Assembly: GCF_008704495.1 (NCBI RefSeq)
Contig: NZ_CP023699.1
Coordinates: 2,914,001 to 2,978,000 of the forward strand
Source of the DNA: Streptomyces kanamyceticus
GTDB taxonomy: Bacteria; Actinomycetota; Actinomycetes; Streptomycetales; Streptomycetaceae
Length of the DNA: 64,000 bases
Direction: 5' to 3'
Positions within the stretch are counted from its first letter, which is position 1, and every line of letters starts with the position of its first letter. Shown piece after piece: positions 48,638 to 57,214 of this stretch. The notes under the pieces were generated by a model that saw only the letters and a program-made list of their open reading frames with translations, ran no database searches and was not told where the DNA came from. Both the position numbers and the translations under genes were made by a program.

Positions 48638-50359
48638 TCAGTCCGAGCCCATTGATGTTGCCTTCAGCGACAGCCACAGCTCCATGCGGACGTCCGGGTC
48701 GTCCAGGGAGCGGCCGAGGATTTCCTCGACCCTTCGCATGCGGTAGCGCAGCGTATGGCGGTGGACGCCCAGGTCGGCCGCCGCCGCGTCCCACTGGCCG
48801 TGGCGGGAGAGCCAGGCGCGGAGCGAGGCGACCAGGTCGCCGCGGCCCGTGGCGTCGTGTTCGTGCAGGGCCCGCAGGAGGCCGTCGGCGAACGCGCGCA
48901 CCGCGTCGTCCGCGAGGAGCGGCAGGACGGATCCGGCGGCCAGCTCCTCGTGCTCGACGAGGGCACGGCCGCGCCTGCGGGCGACGGAGAGGGCCTGTTC
49001 CGCCTGCTTGTACGCCGTGGCGGCGGCGATCGGTCCCGCCGGTGCGGACAGGCCCATCACCAGCTCGGCCTCGTCGCCCGAGGCGGTCGCGGGCTCCGTC
49101 GCCGCGCCGACGCGGCCCGCTTCCAGCGCCGCCGCGTACTCGGCGCAGGCCCGCACCCCGGCGCCGCCGTCCACCGCGAGGAGCACGAGCCGCTCCCCGT
49201 ACGGAACGACGAGCAGTGCCTCGCCCGCGCGGGCGGCCGCCGCCTCGACGACGTCGACGAGCGCGGCGAGCTGGTCGGCGCCGTGCGCCTCCGCGGCCGC
49301 GAGGACGACGGCGGCCGACGTGGCGACGGGGTGCGTGCCCTCGTCCCGCGCGTCCCCCTCCCCCGCGGCCCCCGCGCCCGTGGCTCCCTGGGCACCGGCC
49401 CGCACCCGCGCGGCCGACGCGGACGCGACGTCGGCGACGACGAGCCGGAAGGGCGCGTCGAGCAGCCCGCCGTACAGGTCGCCCGCGACGGTCCGCGCGT
49501 GCTCGGGCTCCCCCGCGAGCAGCATGCGCAGCACGGCCGCGCCGATCCGCTGCTCGGCGGCCTGCAGCGAGCGGGACCGTTCGGTGGTGAGGGTGAGCAG
49601 GGCGATGGCGGAGTGCACCGCGTACCGCTCGGCGGTGCCGAGGGTGGACGCCGTGCCGACGGCGAGCGCGGCGCGCGGCCTGCGCCCGGTGCCGATCGAG
49701 TGCAGCTCGACGCGGTCCTCGGTGCCCGCGACGACGGAGCTGGCGGGCGCGGGCCGCTCCCTGAGGCGTTCGACGTCCGCGGTGAGCCGTCCCGCCCTGC
49801 GCGAGGCCCACTCCGGCGCGGTGGCGACGACGGCGCCCGACGCGTCGTACAGCGCGGCCCAGCCGTCGACCTGTCCGGCGAGCGCGAGCAGCAGTCCTTC
49901 GGGGCCGTCGCTCAGCGCCTGTTTGGTCAGCTCGCGCTGGGCGGCGAAGCCCGCGGTCACCGCGCGGTACTGCTCGGCGGCGATGGCGGCGGACACGGCC
50001 TTGCTGATGGCGAGGAACGGGGTGCGCCTGGGCACCTCGATGAGCGGCAGGCCCGCGTCGGTCGCGGCGTCGAGCAGGGCCCCCGGGATGTCGGGGTAGT
50101 GCACGCCGACGGCGAAGCCGAGGCCCACGACGCCGGCGCCCGCGAGGCGCTTCACATAGCGCCGCATGGCCTCCGGATCCTCCGCGTCCAGCTTGAGCGC
50201 GGTGATCAGGAGGAGCTCGCCGCCCTCCATGTAGGGCACCGGGTCGGCGAGTTCGCTGGCGTGTGCCCAGCGCACGGGGGTGTCCAGGCGTTCCTCGCCC
50301 GCACGCACGGTCAGCTTGAGCGCGGAGTGGTGGACGAGCGAGGCGAGCGTGGGCGGCAT
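48638..50359 (-). CDS. PucR family transcriptional regulator
   Basis: 573 residues. N-terminal PucR sensor domain (MPPTLASLVHHSALKLTVRA, GELLLITALKLDAEDPEAMR), a long GGDEF-like middle section with an Ala/Gly-rich insert, and a C-terminal helix-turn-helix LGVHRHTLRYRMRRVEEILG followed by RSLDDPDVRMELWLSL. PucR proteins sense purine, amine or amino-acid degradation intermediates. The nearby aldehyde dehydrogenase and the gabT/pot genes are plausible targets. ATG with GAAGG just upstream. Confidence 0.93.
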   Translation of the reverse strand: MPPTLASLVHHSALKLTVRAGEERLDTPVRWAHASELADPVPYMEGGELLLITALKLDAEDPEAMRRYVKRLAGAGVVGLGFAVGVHYPDIPGALLDAATDAGLPLIEVPRRTPFLAISKAVSAAIAAEQYRAVTAGFAAQRELTKQALSDGPEGLLLALAGQVDGWAALYDASGAVVATAPEWASRRAGRLTADVERLRERPAPASSVVAGTEDRVELHSIGTGRRPRAALAVGTASTLGTAERYAVHSAIALLTLTTERSRSLQAAEQRIGAAVLRMLLAGEPEHARTVAGDLYGGLLDAPFRLVVADVASASAARVRAGAQGATGAGAAGEGDARDEGTHPVATSAAVVLAAAEAHGADQLAALVDVVEAAAARAGEALLVVPYGERLVLLAVDGGAGVRACAEYAAALEAGRVGAATEPATASGDEAELVMGLSAPAGPIAAATAYKQAEQALSVARRRGRALVEHEELAAGSVLPLLADDAVRAFADGLLRALHEHDATGRGDLVASLRAWLSRHGQWDAAAADLGVHRHTLRYRMRRVEEILGRSLDDPDVRMELWLSLKATSMGSD

Positions 50360-50565
50360 GGGACCTTCAGGTCTGCGGCAGCGGGGCGGGCGGTTCCCGG
50401 CCCCCGGGATGCGGGCGCCGGGATGTGGATCTTTTGGCCGGTCCGTATGAACGACCTGTGTCGATTCTGCCTCACCGTATGGTGCGCCCGAGACCGAACA
50501 CCTCGTACGTACGGACCGGAGGCCCCGGCCGCCCTGGACACCCCGGGTGCCCCGTCCCGGCCATT

Positions 50566-52719
50566 TCAGGCCCGCAGGTCCACGAGCAGCGGCGGCGCGT
50601 ACTCCCCCCGTACGTCGGTCAGCGAGAGCACCGCGTGCCCCGGCGGCACCCCGTGCGCCAGCTCGGAGGCGGACCAGCGCTCGCGTTCGACCTGTCGGAC
50701 GGTGACGGCGCGGGCCGTCGGGGCGTTGCCGGTGATGACGCGGCGCAGCATGTGCACCGTCTTGCCCAGCGGGGTCTCGGCGATGATCTGCCGGTCGGTG
50801 ACATCGCGTGCCTCCGTCCACTCCTTGCCCCAGACTTCCGCGAAGTCCTGGCCGTCCCACGGAGTGAGACCGGAGAGCGCCATGCGGCAGCCGATCGCGC
50901 CGAGCAGCGGTGTGCGCAGGGGCCTGGGTACGTCATCGAGCGTACGCAAGGTCATCACGACGCCCGCGTTGGCCGACCGCAGGCGCTGGACCCGGCGTAC
51001 GGCTTCCGGGGTGACCGTGCCCGACGCGTCGTCCAGGACGAGGCAGGCGAACAGGGAGCGGTCCTCGCGGACGGCGGCGCTCGCGGTGAACTGGGCGAGG
51101 ACAAGGCGGGCCAGGATGCGCGAGGCGTCCGCGTGGCCGCGCTCGGGCAGGTCGACGCGGACGCGTACGGGATGGTCGAGGGCCCGCAGCGAGAACGGCG
51201 TGCTGCGGCCCGTGGTGTCGAAGAAGGCGGCGAAGGCCGGGCGGTCGAGCAGGGCGATGCGGTCGGCGAGGACCGCGCCCGGGTCGCCGGGGTGACCCAA
51301 CTGGCGCTCGCGCGCGTCGAGTTCGCGGATCATCGCGTTCTGCCCCGCGTCCTGCAGCGCCTTGCGCAGCGCGCCGAGCGGTCCGGGGGAACCGTCGAGG
51401 AGCGCGCGCAGTTCCGGCACGGAGGGGAAGCGCCGGTGGACGGCGTAGTGGGGGCCGAGGAGCTGGGCGAGGCAGGTCGTGGAGCGGCGGCTGTCGCCGC
51501 TGGGGTGCGGGTCGACGAGGTCGCCGACGAGGGCCTCGGCGAGCACGGCCGCCGCCTCGTCGGGGTCGGTGGTGCCGCCGTACAGATCGAGGTCGTACTC
51601 CGAGTCGGGGTGTCCCACGCGGACGACCACGTCGTAGTCCTCGGTGGGTCCGAGCCCCGCGCCCGCCGCCCCGACGACGACCACGGCGGCCCGCCCGGCG
51701 AGCGCGCCCAGGCAGAGCGACTCGGCGAGCGGCCACACCACGCGGGCGGTCTTGCCGGAGCCGCCGGGGCCGACGGCGAGCAGCGAGGTGCCGAGCAGCT
51801 CGGGGCCGAGGGCGAGCCCGGTGCCCCGGTAGGCGTAGGGGTTGCGCGGGTCGTCGGCGGTCGTGCCGATCCGCACCTGCGCGGTGGCCAGGTCATGCCG
51901 GGCGGCGCGCGCGGGCAGGTCCCGGTCCCCGGAGGGGTGCGGGCAGGCGCGGGCGCCGTCGCGCACGACGGCGTCGGTGAAGGCGGCGAGAGGGCTGCGC
52001 CCGGACCGCACGGAGCGCCAGGCCCGGGCGATCCGCGCGTGGTCCACGTCCCGCATCAGGCCCGCGCCCGCGTCGGCGGCGAGCCGGTCGGCGGCCGCCG
52101 CCGCGCCCGCCGCCCGCAGCTGGGGCCAGCGGGCGGGGTCCTCCTCGGGCGGGGGCGGCGGCGCGGGGGCCTCGCGGCGGCGCAGGTGGGGAGCGGCGAA
52201 GCGGCGCCAGACCTCGCCCCAGCGGCCGATCTTGCCGACCGCGATCATGATGCCGAAGGCGATGAGGGTGTAGTAGCCGTACCAGACGAACGCGTTGCCG
52301 AGCTCGTCGTGGGCGTAGATCCAGGAGTCGGGCAGGAACAGTTCGAGCGGCAGCACCCACCAGCCGCCCAGGTAGCCGTTCCAGAGCAGGGACCAGACGA
52401 GCCACCCGACGAGGAAGGCGATCAGCGCGCCGCTGAGCAGCTGCCGGGTCGGTACGACCTCGGGCTCCTGCGCGGGCCTCGGCTTGTGCGCGAAGCGCCA
52501 GATGCCGGGCAGGGTCGCAGGTCGCGGCGCCCGCAGCCAGCCGAGGAAGGCGGCCCCGTCGGGCAGCGGCGGGGCGCCGGGAGCCCCCGCCGGGCGGGGC
52601 GGCAGGCCCGGTGCGGGCACCCCTGAATGCGGCGTCACGGCCCCTGGCGGAGGCGCCGCCGGGCGCGGCACCGGTGTCGGGTGAGTGCCGCGTGCGTCGT
52701 GCGTGCCGTCGGAGTCCAT
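50566..52719 (-). CDS. VirD4/TraG-like membrane ATPase, not in a conjugative element
   Basis: 717 residues. Pro-rich start, two transmembrane helices (SGALIAFLVGWLVWSLLWNG and YYTLIAFGIMIAVGKIG) with a periplasmic loop between, then a cytoplasmic P-loop domain: Walker A LLAVGPGGSGKTARVVWPLA, Walker B SLFACLVLDDASGTVTPEAV, and the arginine-type LRSANAGVVMTLRTLDDVPR. The C-terminus has AEVWGKEWTEARDVTDRQII, typical of TraG/VirD4 coupling proteins. No relaxase, integrase or other transfer gene is adjacent. I recall homologues at this chromosomal place in other streptomycetes, so it is probably a housekeeping ATPase of unknown substrate. Confidence 0.88.
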   Translation of the reverse strand: MDSDGTHDARGTHPTPVPRPAAPPPGAVTPHSGVPAPGLPPRPAGAPGAPPLPDGAAFLGWLRAPRPATLPGIWRFAHKPRPAQEPEVVPTRQLLSGALIAFLVGWLVWSLLWNGYLGGWWVLPLELFLPDSWIYAHDELGNAFVWYGYYTLIAFGIMIAVGKIGRWGEVWRRFAAPHLRRREAPAPPPPPEEDPARWPQLRAAGAAAAADRLAADAGAGLMRDVDHARIARAWRSVRSGRSPLAAFTDAVVRDGARACPHPSGDRDLPARAARHDLATAQVRIGTTADDPRNPYAYRGTGLALGPELLGTSLLAVGPGGSGKTARVVWPLAESLCLGALAGRAAVVVVGAAGAGLGPTEDYDVVVRVGHPDSEYDLDLYGGTTDPDEAAAVLAEALVGDLVDPHPSGDSRRSTTCLAQLLGPHYAVHRRFPSVPELRALLDGSPGPLGALRKALQDAGQNAMIRELDARERQLGHPGDPGAVLADRIALLDRPAFAAFFDTTGRSTPFSLRALDHPVRVRVDLPERGHADASRILARLVLAQFTASAAVREDRSLFACLVLDDASGTVTPEAVRRVQRLRSANAGVVMTLRTLDDVPRPLRTPLLGAIGCRMALSGLTPWDGQDFAEVWGKEWTEARDVTDRQIIAETPLGKTVHMLRRVITGNAPTARAVTVRQVERERWSASELAHGVPPGHAVLSLTDVRGEYAPPLLVDLRA

Positions 52720-52975
52720 GCCCCTTGCCCCCTGACCAGCCGATCTGTTGTTTCGCGGGTCAATCTAGTGCCCCGGAAGGGGGAGTTCACCGAATACGCG
52801 CCCGGGCCCCCGACGATCCGGCGTCGCCGGGCCGGGTGCGCCGCTATGTCCACCACGGACAACCGCCACGCCGAACGACTCCCCCATGGAGCATGCCCAC
52901 CCCCTGGCCCCGCCCCTAACCTGCGAAGAAAGCAGTGCAGCGTCCGTATCGTCGCCCCACCCCCAGGAGCCCCCC

Positions 52976-54310
52976 ATGACCGCCCTTCCGCAGGAGCGCC
53001 GCGTCGTCACCGCCATCCCCGGACCGAAGTCGCAGGAGCTGCAGGCCCGCCGTACCGCCGTGGTCGCCGGTGGTGTGGGCTCGGTCCTGCCCGTCTTCGC
53101 CGCGCGCGCGGGTGGCGGCATCATCGAGGACGTCGACGGCAACCGGCTGATCGACTTCGGTTCCGGCATCGCCGTGACCTCCGTCGGCGCCTCCGCCGAG
53201 GCCGTCGTACGCCGGGCGAGCGCCCAGCTCCAGGACTTCACGCACACCTGTTTCATGGTCACGCCGTACGAGGGCTACGTGGCCGTCGCCGAGGCGCTCG
53301 CCGAGCTCACGCCGGGTGACCACGCGAAGAAGTCGGCGCTGTTCAACTCGGGCGCCGAGGCCGTCGAGAACGCCGTCAAGATCGCTCGCGCGCACACCAA
53401 GCGCCAGGCCGTCGTCGTCTTCGACCACGGCTACCACGGCCGCACGAACCTCACGATGGCGCTGACCGCCAAGAACATGCCGTACAAGAACGGCTTCGGC
53501 CCGTTCGCGCCCGAGGTCTACCGCGTCCCGGTCGCCTACGGCTACCGCTGGCCGACCGGCGCCGAGAACGCGGGCGTCGAGGCCGCCAAGCAGGCCATCG
53601 ACATGATCGGCAAGCAGGTCGGCGCGGACAACGTCGCCGCGATCATCATCGAGCCGGTGCTCGGCGAGGGCGGCTTCATCGAGCCCGCCAAGGGCTTCCT
53701 GCCCGCGATCGTGGAGTACGCCAAGGACAACGGCATCGTCTTCGTGGCGGACGAGATCCAGTCCGGCTTCTGCCGCACCGGCCAGTGGTTCGCCTGCGAG
53801 GACGAGGGCATCGTCCCCGACCTGATCACGACGGCCAAGGGCATCGCGGGCGGCCTGCCGCTCGCCGCCGTCACGGGCCGCGCCGAGATCATGGACGCCG
53901 CGCACGCGGGCGGCCTCGGCGGCACCTACGGCGGCAACCCGGTGGCCTGCGCCGGTGCGCTCGGCGCCATCGAGACGATGAAGGAGCTCGACCTCAACGC
54001 CAAGGCGAAGGCGATCGAGTCGACGATGAAGGCCCGCCTGTCCGCGATGGCCGAGAAGTTCGACATCATCGGCGACATCCGCGGCCGCGGCGCGATGATC
54101 GCCATCGAGCTGGTCAAGGACCGCACGACCAAGGAGCCGAACCCGGAGGCCACCGCGGCCCTCGCCAAGGCCTGCCACGCCGAGGGTCTGCTGGTCCTGA
54201 CCTGTGGCACCTACGGCAACGTCCTGCGCTTCCTGCCGCCGCTGGTCATCGGCGACGACCTCCTGAACGAGGGCATGGACATCATCGAGGGCGTCTTCGC
54301 GGGCGTCTGA
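52976..54310 (+). CDS. gabT: 4-aminobutyrate aminotransferase
   Basis: PLP-dependent class III aminotransferase, 444 residues: GVGSVLPVFAARAGGGIIED, FNSGAEAVENAVKIARAHTK, VVFDHGYHGRTNLTMALTAK, FVADEIQSGFCRTGQWFACE. The PLP-binding Lys is about residue 288 in LITTAKGIAGGLPLAAVTGR. ATG with AGGAG seven bases upstream. It converts GABA to succinic semialdehyde and fits the amine-catabolic genes on the other strand downstream. Other omega-amino acids are possible substrates. Confidence 0.93.
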   Translation: MTALPQERRVVTAIPGPKSQELQARRTAVVAGGVGSVLPVFAARAGGGIIEDVDGNRLIDFGSGIAVTSVGASAEAVVRRASAQLQDFTHTCFMVTPYEGYVAVAEALAELTPGDHAKKSALFNSGAEAVENAVKIARAHTKRQAVVVFDHGYHGRTNLTMALTAKNMPYKNGFGPFAPEVYRVPVAYGYRWPTGAENAGVEAAKQAIDMIGKQVGADNVAAIIIEPVLGEGGFIEPAKGFLPAIVEYAKDNGIVFVADEIQSGFCRTGQWFACEDEGIVPDLITTAKGIAGGLPLAAVTGRAEIMDAAHAGGLGGTYGGNPVACAGALGAIETMKELDLNAKAKAIESTMKARLSAMAEKFDIIGDIRGRGAMIAIELVKDRTTKEPNPEATAALAKACHAEGLLVLTCGTYGNVLRFLPPLVIGDDLLNEGMDIIEGVFAGV

Positions 54311-54726
54311 CGTGTGGGGATCCCCGTGCGGTGCCGCCCCGGTGTCCCGGGGCGACCGTCGGGGCCTGTGAAGAACGTGTGCGGGCCCCATGTCGGGATG
54401 CTGTTCCGCCTGTTGGCCCGCACGTCGCTGACGTACGGTTTCTGCAGTTGAGAGAAACACCCCGCCCACAGGGGACTGTGGGCGGCACCACGGTGGAGCT
54501 TCCCCGGCCTCACCCTGGTCGTGCCCTCGCGCACACCCGGAGCTTCAGGCTCCGGAACTCCTCACCGATCGGATGGCCGCCCGCCCCAAACCCCCCGGGG
54601 CGCGCGGCACCCCGATCCGGACGGCCGCCCATCGGGAACGGCTGTTCACCGAAGGGCTAGCGCACACCCCCCCTTGCGCTAGCCCTTCGGCGCGTCCGGC
54701 CGCTCCTTCCTGACAGGCTGCTGCCC
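54311..54726. other. Intergenic region between gabT and the PAP2 gene
   Basis: 416 bases. Short GC-rich dyads follow gabT. No reading frame is convincing: the longest (about 54450-54660, plus strand) is Pro/Arg-rich without a ribosome binding site. A strong hairpin ends the region. Confidence 0.55.
54649..54690. terminator. 16-bp perfect hairpin before the PAP2 gene
   Basis: CCGAAGGGCTAGCGCA (54649-54664) pairs with TGCGCTAGCCCTTCGG (54675-54690) across a C-rich ten-base loop. It is 36 bases before the PAP2 start, so it may terminate gabT transcription or act as a leader attenuator. Confidence 0.7.
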
Positions 54727-55392
54727 ATGGCTACTTCCCAGGGACGGACCGCCCTGTCCCTCACGTCGTGTGCGCTCCTCTTCGCCCTCCTCACCTGGCA
54801 GGTCGTCATCGACGGCCCGCTGCGCGGGGCCGACGAACGATGGGGGCGCGCCGTCGTCGGCAGCCGTCTGCCCGACCGGGCCGCGGAGTTCCTCGCCGAC
54901 CTCGGCAACATCGCGGTCGCCGTGCCGGTCCTCGCGGCGGTCATCGCGTACGTGTCCTGGCACGCGCGGCGCGCCGGAACGTTCCGCTGGTGGCTGCCGG
55001 GCCTGGCCGCCGCCGTCACGATGGCCTGCGTGCCCGCGCTCGTCGCCCCGCTCAAGTCCATGATCACGCGGCCGGGACCGCCGGGCATGACCGGCGAAGG
55101 CGGCTTCTACCCCTCGGGCCACGCGGCGACGGCCGCGGTCGCCTACGGAGCGGCCGCACTGCTCCTGCTCCCCCTGCCGCACGGCGCCTACGGCCGACGC
55201 GAACTGGTCATCGGCTGCGTCCTGTTGAACGCGGCGATCGGCTTCGGGCTCGTGCGGCAGGGGTATCACTGGCCGCTGGACGTCGTGGCGTCGTGGCTGC
55301 TGTCAGCGATGTTGTTGCAGGTGATGGTGCTGGTCGTGGCGCGCGTCAGCCGAAGTACGCGTCGAAGTTCTTCGAGAACTCCCAGCTGTTGA
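54727..55392 (+). CDS. PAP2-superfamily membrane phosphatase
   Basis: 221 residues, about five transmembrane helices (LTSCALLFALLTWQVVIDGP, IAVAVPVLAAVIAYVSW, and others). The three phosphatase motifs are KSMITRPGPP, FYPSGHAATAAV and GLVRQGYHWPLDVVASWLL (catalytic His and Asp). It removes phosphate from a lipid phosphate or undecaprenyl-type substrate in this family. The gene's last 47 bases overlap the 3' end of the convergent chitinase gene, which makes its C-terminal tail, [13 protein letters not shown], the antisense of chitinase codons. Confidence 0.88.
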   Translation: MATSQGRTALSLTSCALLFALLTWQVVIDGPLRGADERWGRAVVGSRLPDRAAEFLADLGNIAVAVPVLAAVIAYVSWHARRAGTFRWWLPGLAAAVTMACVPALVAPLKSMITRPGPPGMTGEGGFYPSGHAATAAVAYGAAALLLLPLPHGAYGRRELVIGCVLLNAAIGFGLVRQGYHWPLDVVASWLLSAMLLQVMVLVVARVSRSTRRSSSRTPSC

Positions 55393-56482
55393 ACCGGTCC
55401 CAGTTGATCGACCAGGTCATCAGGCCGCGCAGGTCCGGCCAGGTGCCGTGGGTCTGGTACGAGCCGCAGTTGGTCTTCTTCGTCAGGCAGTCGAGGGCCT
55501 TGTTGACCTCGCCCGTGGAGACGTGGCCGTTGCCCGCGTTGACGGAGGCGGGCATGCCGATGGCGACCTTCTGCGGCGGCAGCGGCGGGAAGACGTTGTT
55601 CTTGTCGCCCGCCACCGGGAAGCCGGTCAGGAGCATGTCGGTCATCGCGATGTGGAAGTCCGCGCCGCCCATGGAGTGGTACTGGTTGTCCAGGCCCATG
55701 ATCGGGCCCGAGTTGTAGTCCTGGACGTGCAGCAGCGTGAGGTCGTCGCGCAGGGCGTGGATGACCGGCAGGTAGGCGCCCGCGCGCGGGTCCTGGCCGC
55801 CCCATTTGCCGGTGCCGTAGAACTGGTAGCCGAGCTGTACGAAGAAGGTCTCGGGCGCCATCGTGAGGGTGAAGCCGGAGCCGTACTTGGCCTTGAGGGT
55901 CTTCACCGCCGAGATGAGGTTCACGATCGACGGGGTCTTCGGCTTCTTGAAGTCCGTGTCGTCGGCGTTCAGCGAGAGGGAGTGGCCCTCGAAGTCGATG
56001 TCCAGGCCGTCGAGCCCGTACTCGTCGATGATCGCCGAGACGGAGGAGACGAACTTGTCGCGGGCCGCCGTCGTCTTCAGCTGGACCTGGCCGTTCTGGC
56101 CGCCGATGGAGATCTGGACCTTCTTGCCCGCGGCCTGCTTGGCCTTGATCGCGGCCTTGAACTCGTCCTTCGTCTCCACGTTCGGGCACTCGGTCTTCGG
56201 ACAGAGGCCGAAGCGGATGTCGCCCGAGGTCGCCGAGGTCGGTTCGCCGAAGGCGAGGTCGATGATGTCCCAGCTGTCGGGGGTGTCCGCGAGCCGGGTG
56301 TACCCGGAGCCGTTGGCGAAGCTGGTGTGCAGATAGCCGACGAGGGCGTGGTCGGCGGGGGCCTTGGGCGCGGCGTCGGCGGCTTGCGCGGTCGCCGAGG
56401 TCACCGCGGGCGCGGCGAGCGCGAGCGCCGCGGCGATGGCAAGGGTCGTACGTCTGACATGGCTTATCAGCGAGCGGTCCAC
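55346..56482 (-). CDS. Secreted GH18 chitinase
   Basis: 378 residues from a GTG with GGAGG five bases upstream. Signal peptide: RRTTLAIAAALALAAPAVTS, cleavage near AQA-ADA. The GH18 barrel starts DHALVGYLHTSFANGSGY. The catalytic motif is DGLDIDFE, acid Glu about residue 165, and the product-side strands are KVQISIGGQNGQVQLKTTAA and RGLMTWSINWDRFNSWEFSK. No carbohydrate-binding module is present. It hydrolyses chitin for GlcNAc supply. Regulation by a DasR-type operator is suggested by the promoter. Confidence 0.93.
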   Translation of the reverse strand: MDRSLISHVRRTTLAIAAALALAAPAVTSATAQAADAAPKAPADHALVGYLHTSFANGSGYTRLADTPDSWDIIDLAFGEPTSATSGDIRFGLCPKTECPNVETKDEFKAAIKAKQAAGKKVQISIGGQNGQVQLKTTAARDKFVSSVSAIIDEYGLDGLDIDFEGHSLSLNADDTDFKKPKTPSIVNLISAVKTLKAKYGSGFTLTMAPETFFVQLGYQFYGTGKWGGQDPRAGAYLPVIHALRDDLTLLHVQDYNSGPIMGLDNQYHSMGGADFHIAMTDMLLTGFPVAGDKNNVFPPLPPQKVAIGMPASVNAGNGHVSTGEVNKALDCLTKKTNCGSYQTHGTWPDLRGLMTWSINWDRFNSWEFSKNFDAYFG

Positions 56483-56524
56483 AACTGCCTCCGGCACATG
56501 GGGGGATGGGAGGGTGGCGCGCCC

Positions 56525-56553
56525 AACTTGGTCCAGACCAATTAAGTTGTCAA
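56525..56553 (-). promoter_or_regulatory. Chitinase promoter with DasR-type (dre) operator
   Basis: On the minus strand TTGACA (56548-56553) is followed after 17 bases by CAAGTT. Between and overlapping lies the dyad AATTGGTCTGGACCAAGT (56526-56543). It matches the dre/12-base chitin repeat of streptomycete chitinase promoters (TGGTCTAGACCA type). GlcNAc-6-phosphate would relieve repression in that model. Confidence 0.7.
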
Positions 56554-56566
56554 GACTTCCGGCAGC

Positions 56567-57031
56567 TCAGCCCCCAGCCTCCCCGTCACCCGCCACCCGC
56601 GCGGCCGCCTCGTGCATCGCCAGTTCGAGCAGCGCCGGGTCCGTCAGCGTGCCCGCGCCGTCCGGCGGGACCAGCCAGCGGACGCCGCCGCTGGCCCGCC
56701 CCGGGTAGGGCACGACGATCCAGGTGCCGCGGCCCGCGCCGCGTACGCCCGTGCCGATCCAGCGGGCGACCGTGCCCGGCGGCACGAAGAACCCCATGCG
56801 GGCGTCGCCGAAGTCGGCGAGCACGGGGCCCGGACGGTCGACGCAGCGGGTCAGCACGTCGAGCGTGGGGTATCCGAGCTCACCCGGCAGGATCAGCACG
56901 TCCCAGCGCTTGCCCGCGGGCAGCAGCGCGACCCCCAGGGGATTGCGTTCCCACTCCCAGCGGCAGGCGTCCGGATCCGGTGCCACCGACACGAGCCATT
57001 CGACCGCCGACTTGGCCTCCGAGCCAGTCAT
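56567..57031 (-). CDS. Conserved small protein, possibly related to primase/polymerase N-domains
   Basis: 154 residues without signal peptide or membrane helix: SAVEWLVSVAPDPDACRWEW, GVALLPAGKRWDVLILPGEL, VLADFGDARMGFFVPPGTVA, GVRWLVPPDGAGTLTDPALL. The phrases ALLPAGKRWDVL and FFVPPGT resemble the bifunctional primase/polymerase N-domain family of actinobacteria, but the acidic catalytic residues are not obvious. It lies between the divergently regulated chitinase and the FAD oxidase, both on the same strand. Its function is unknown. Confidence 0.7.
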   Translation of the reverse strand: MTGSEAKSAVEWLVSVAPDPDACRWEWERNPLGVALLPAGKRWDVLILPGELGYPTLDVLTRCVDRPGPVLADFGDARMGFFVPPGTVARWIGTGVRGAGRGTWIVVPYPGRASGGVRWLVPPDGAGTLTDPALLELAMHEAAARVAGDGEAGG

Positions 57032-57214
57032 GACGGGACCTCCCTTACCTGTGCAATAACGGTGCGTACACAGGTGAGAGAGGTCCCGGGGCCGAGCATT
57101 ACGCGGTTTCCCGCCACCAGTTGGCAGTGGAGAGGGGCACTGGCCGAGGGCAGGGCGTACGCCGGTCGAGCACGCCCCGCTCAGCCGCGCGGGACGACCC
57201 GCCCGCCCGGCCGC

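Noticed and set aside
50566..52719. Part of an integrated conjugative element
   Set aside because: No integrase, relaxase, replication gene or att repeat in the flanks, and neighbours are core genes.
54450..54660. Small Pro/Arg-rich protein after gabT
   Set aside because: No ribosome binding site, no family resemblance; it ends in the hairpin at 54649.
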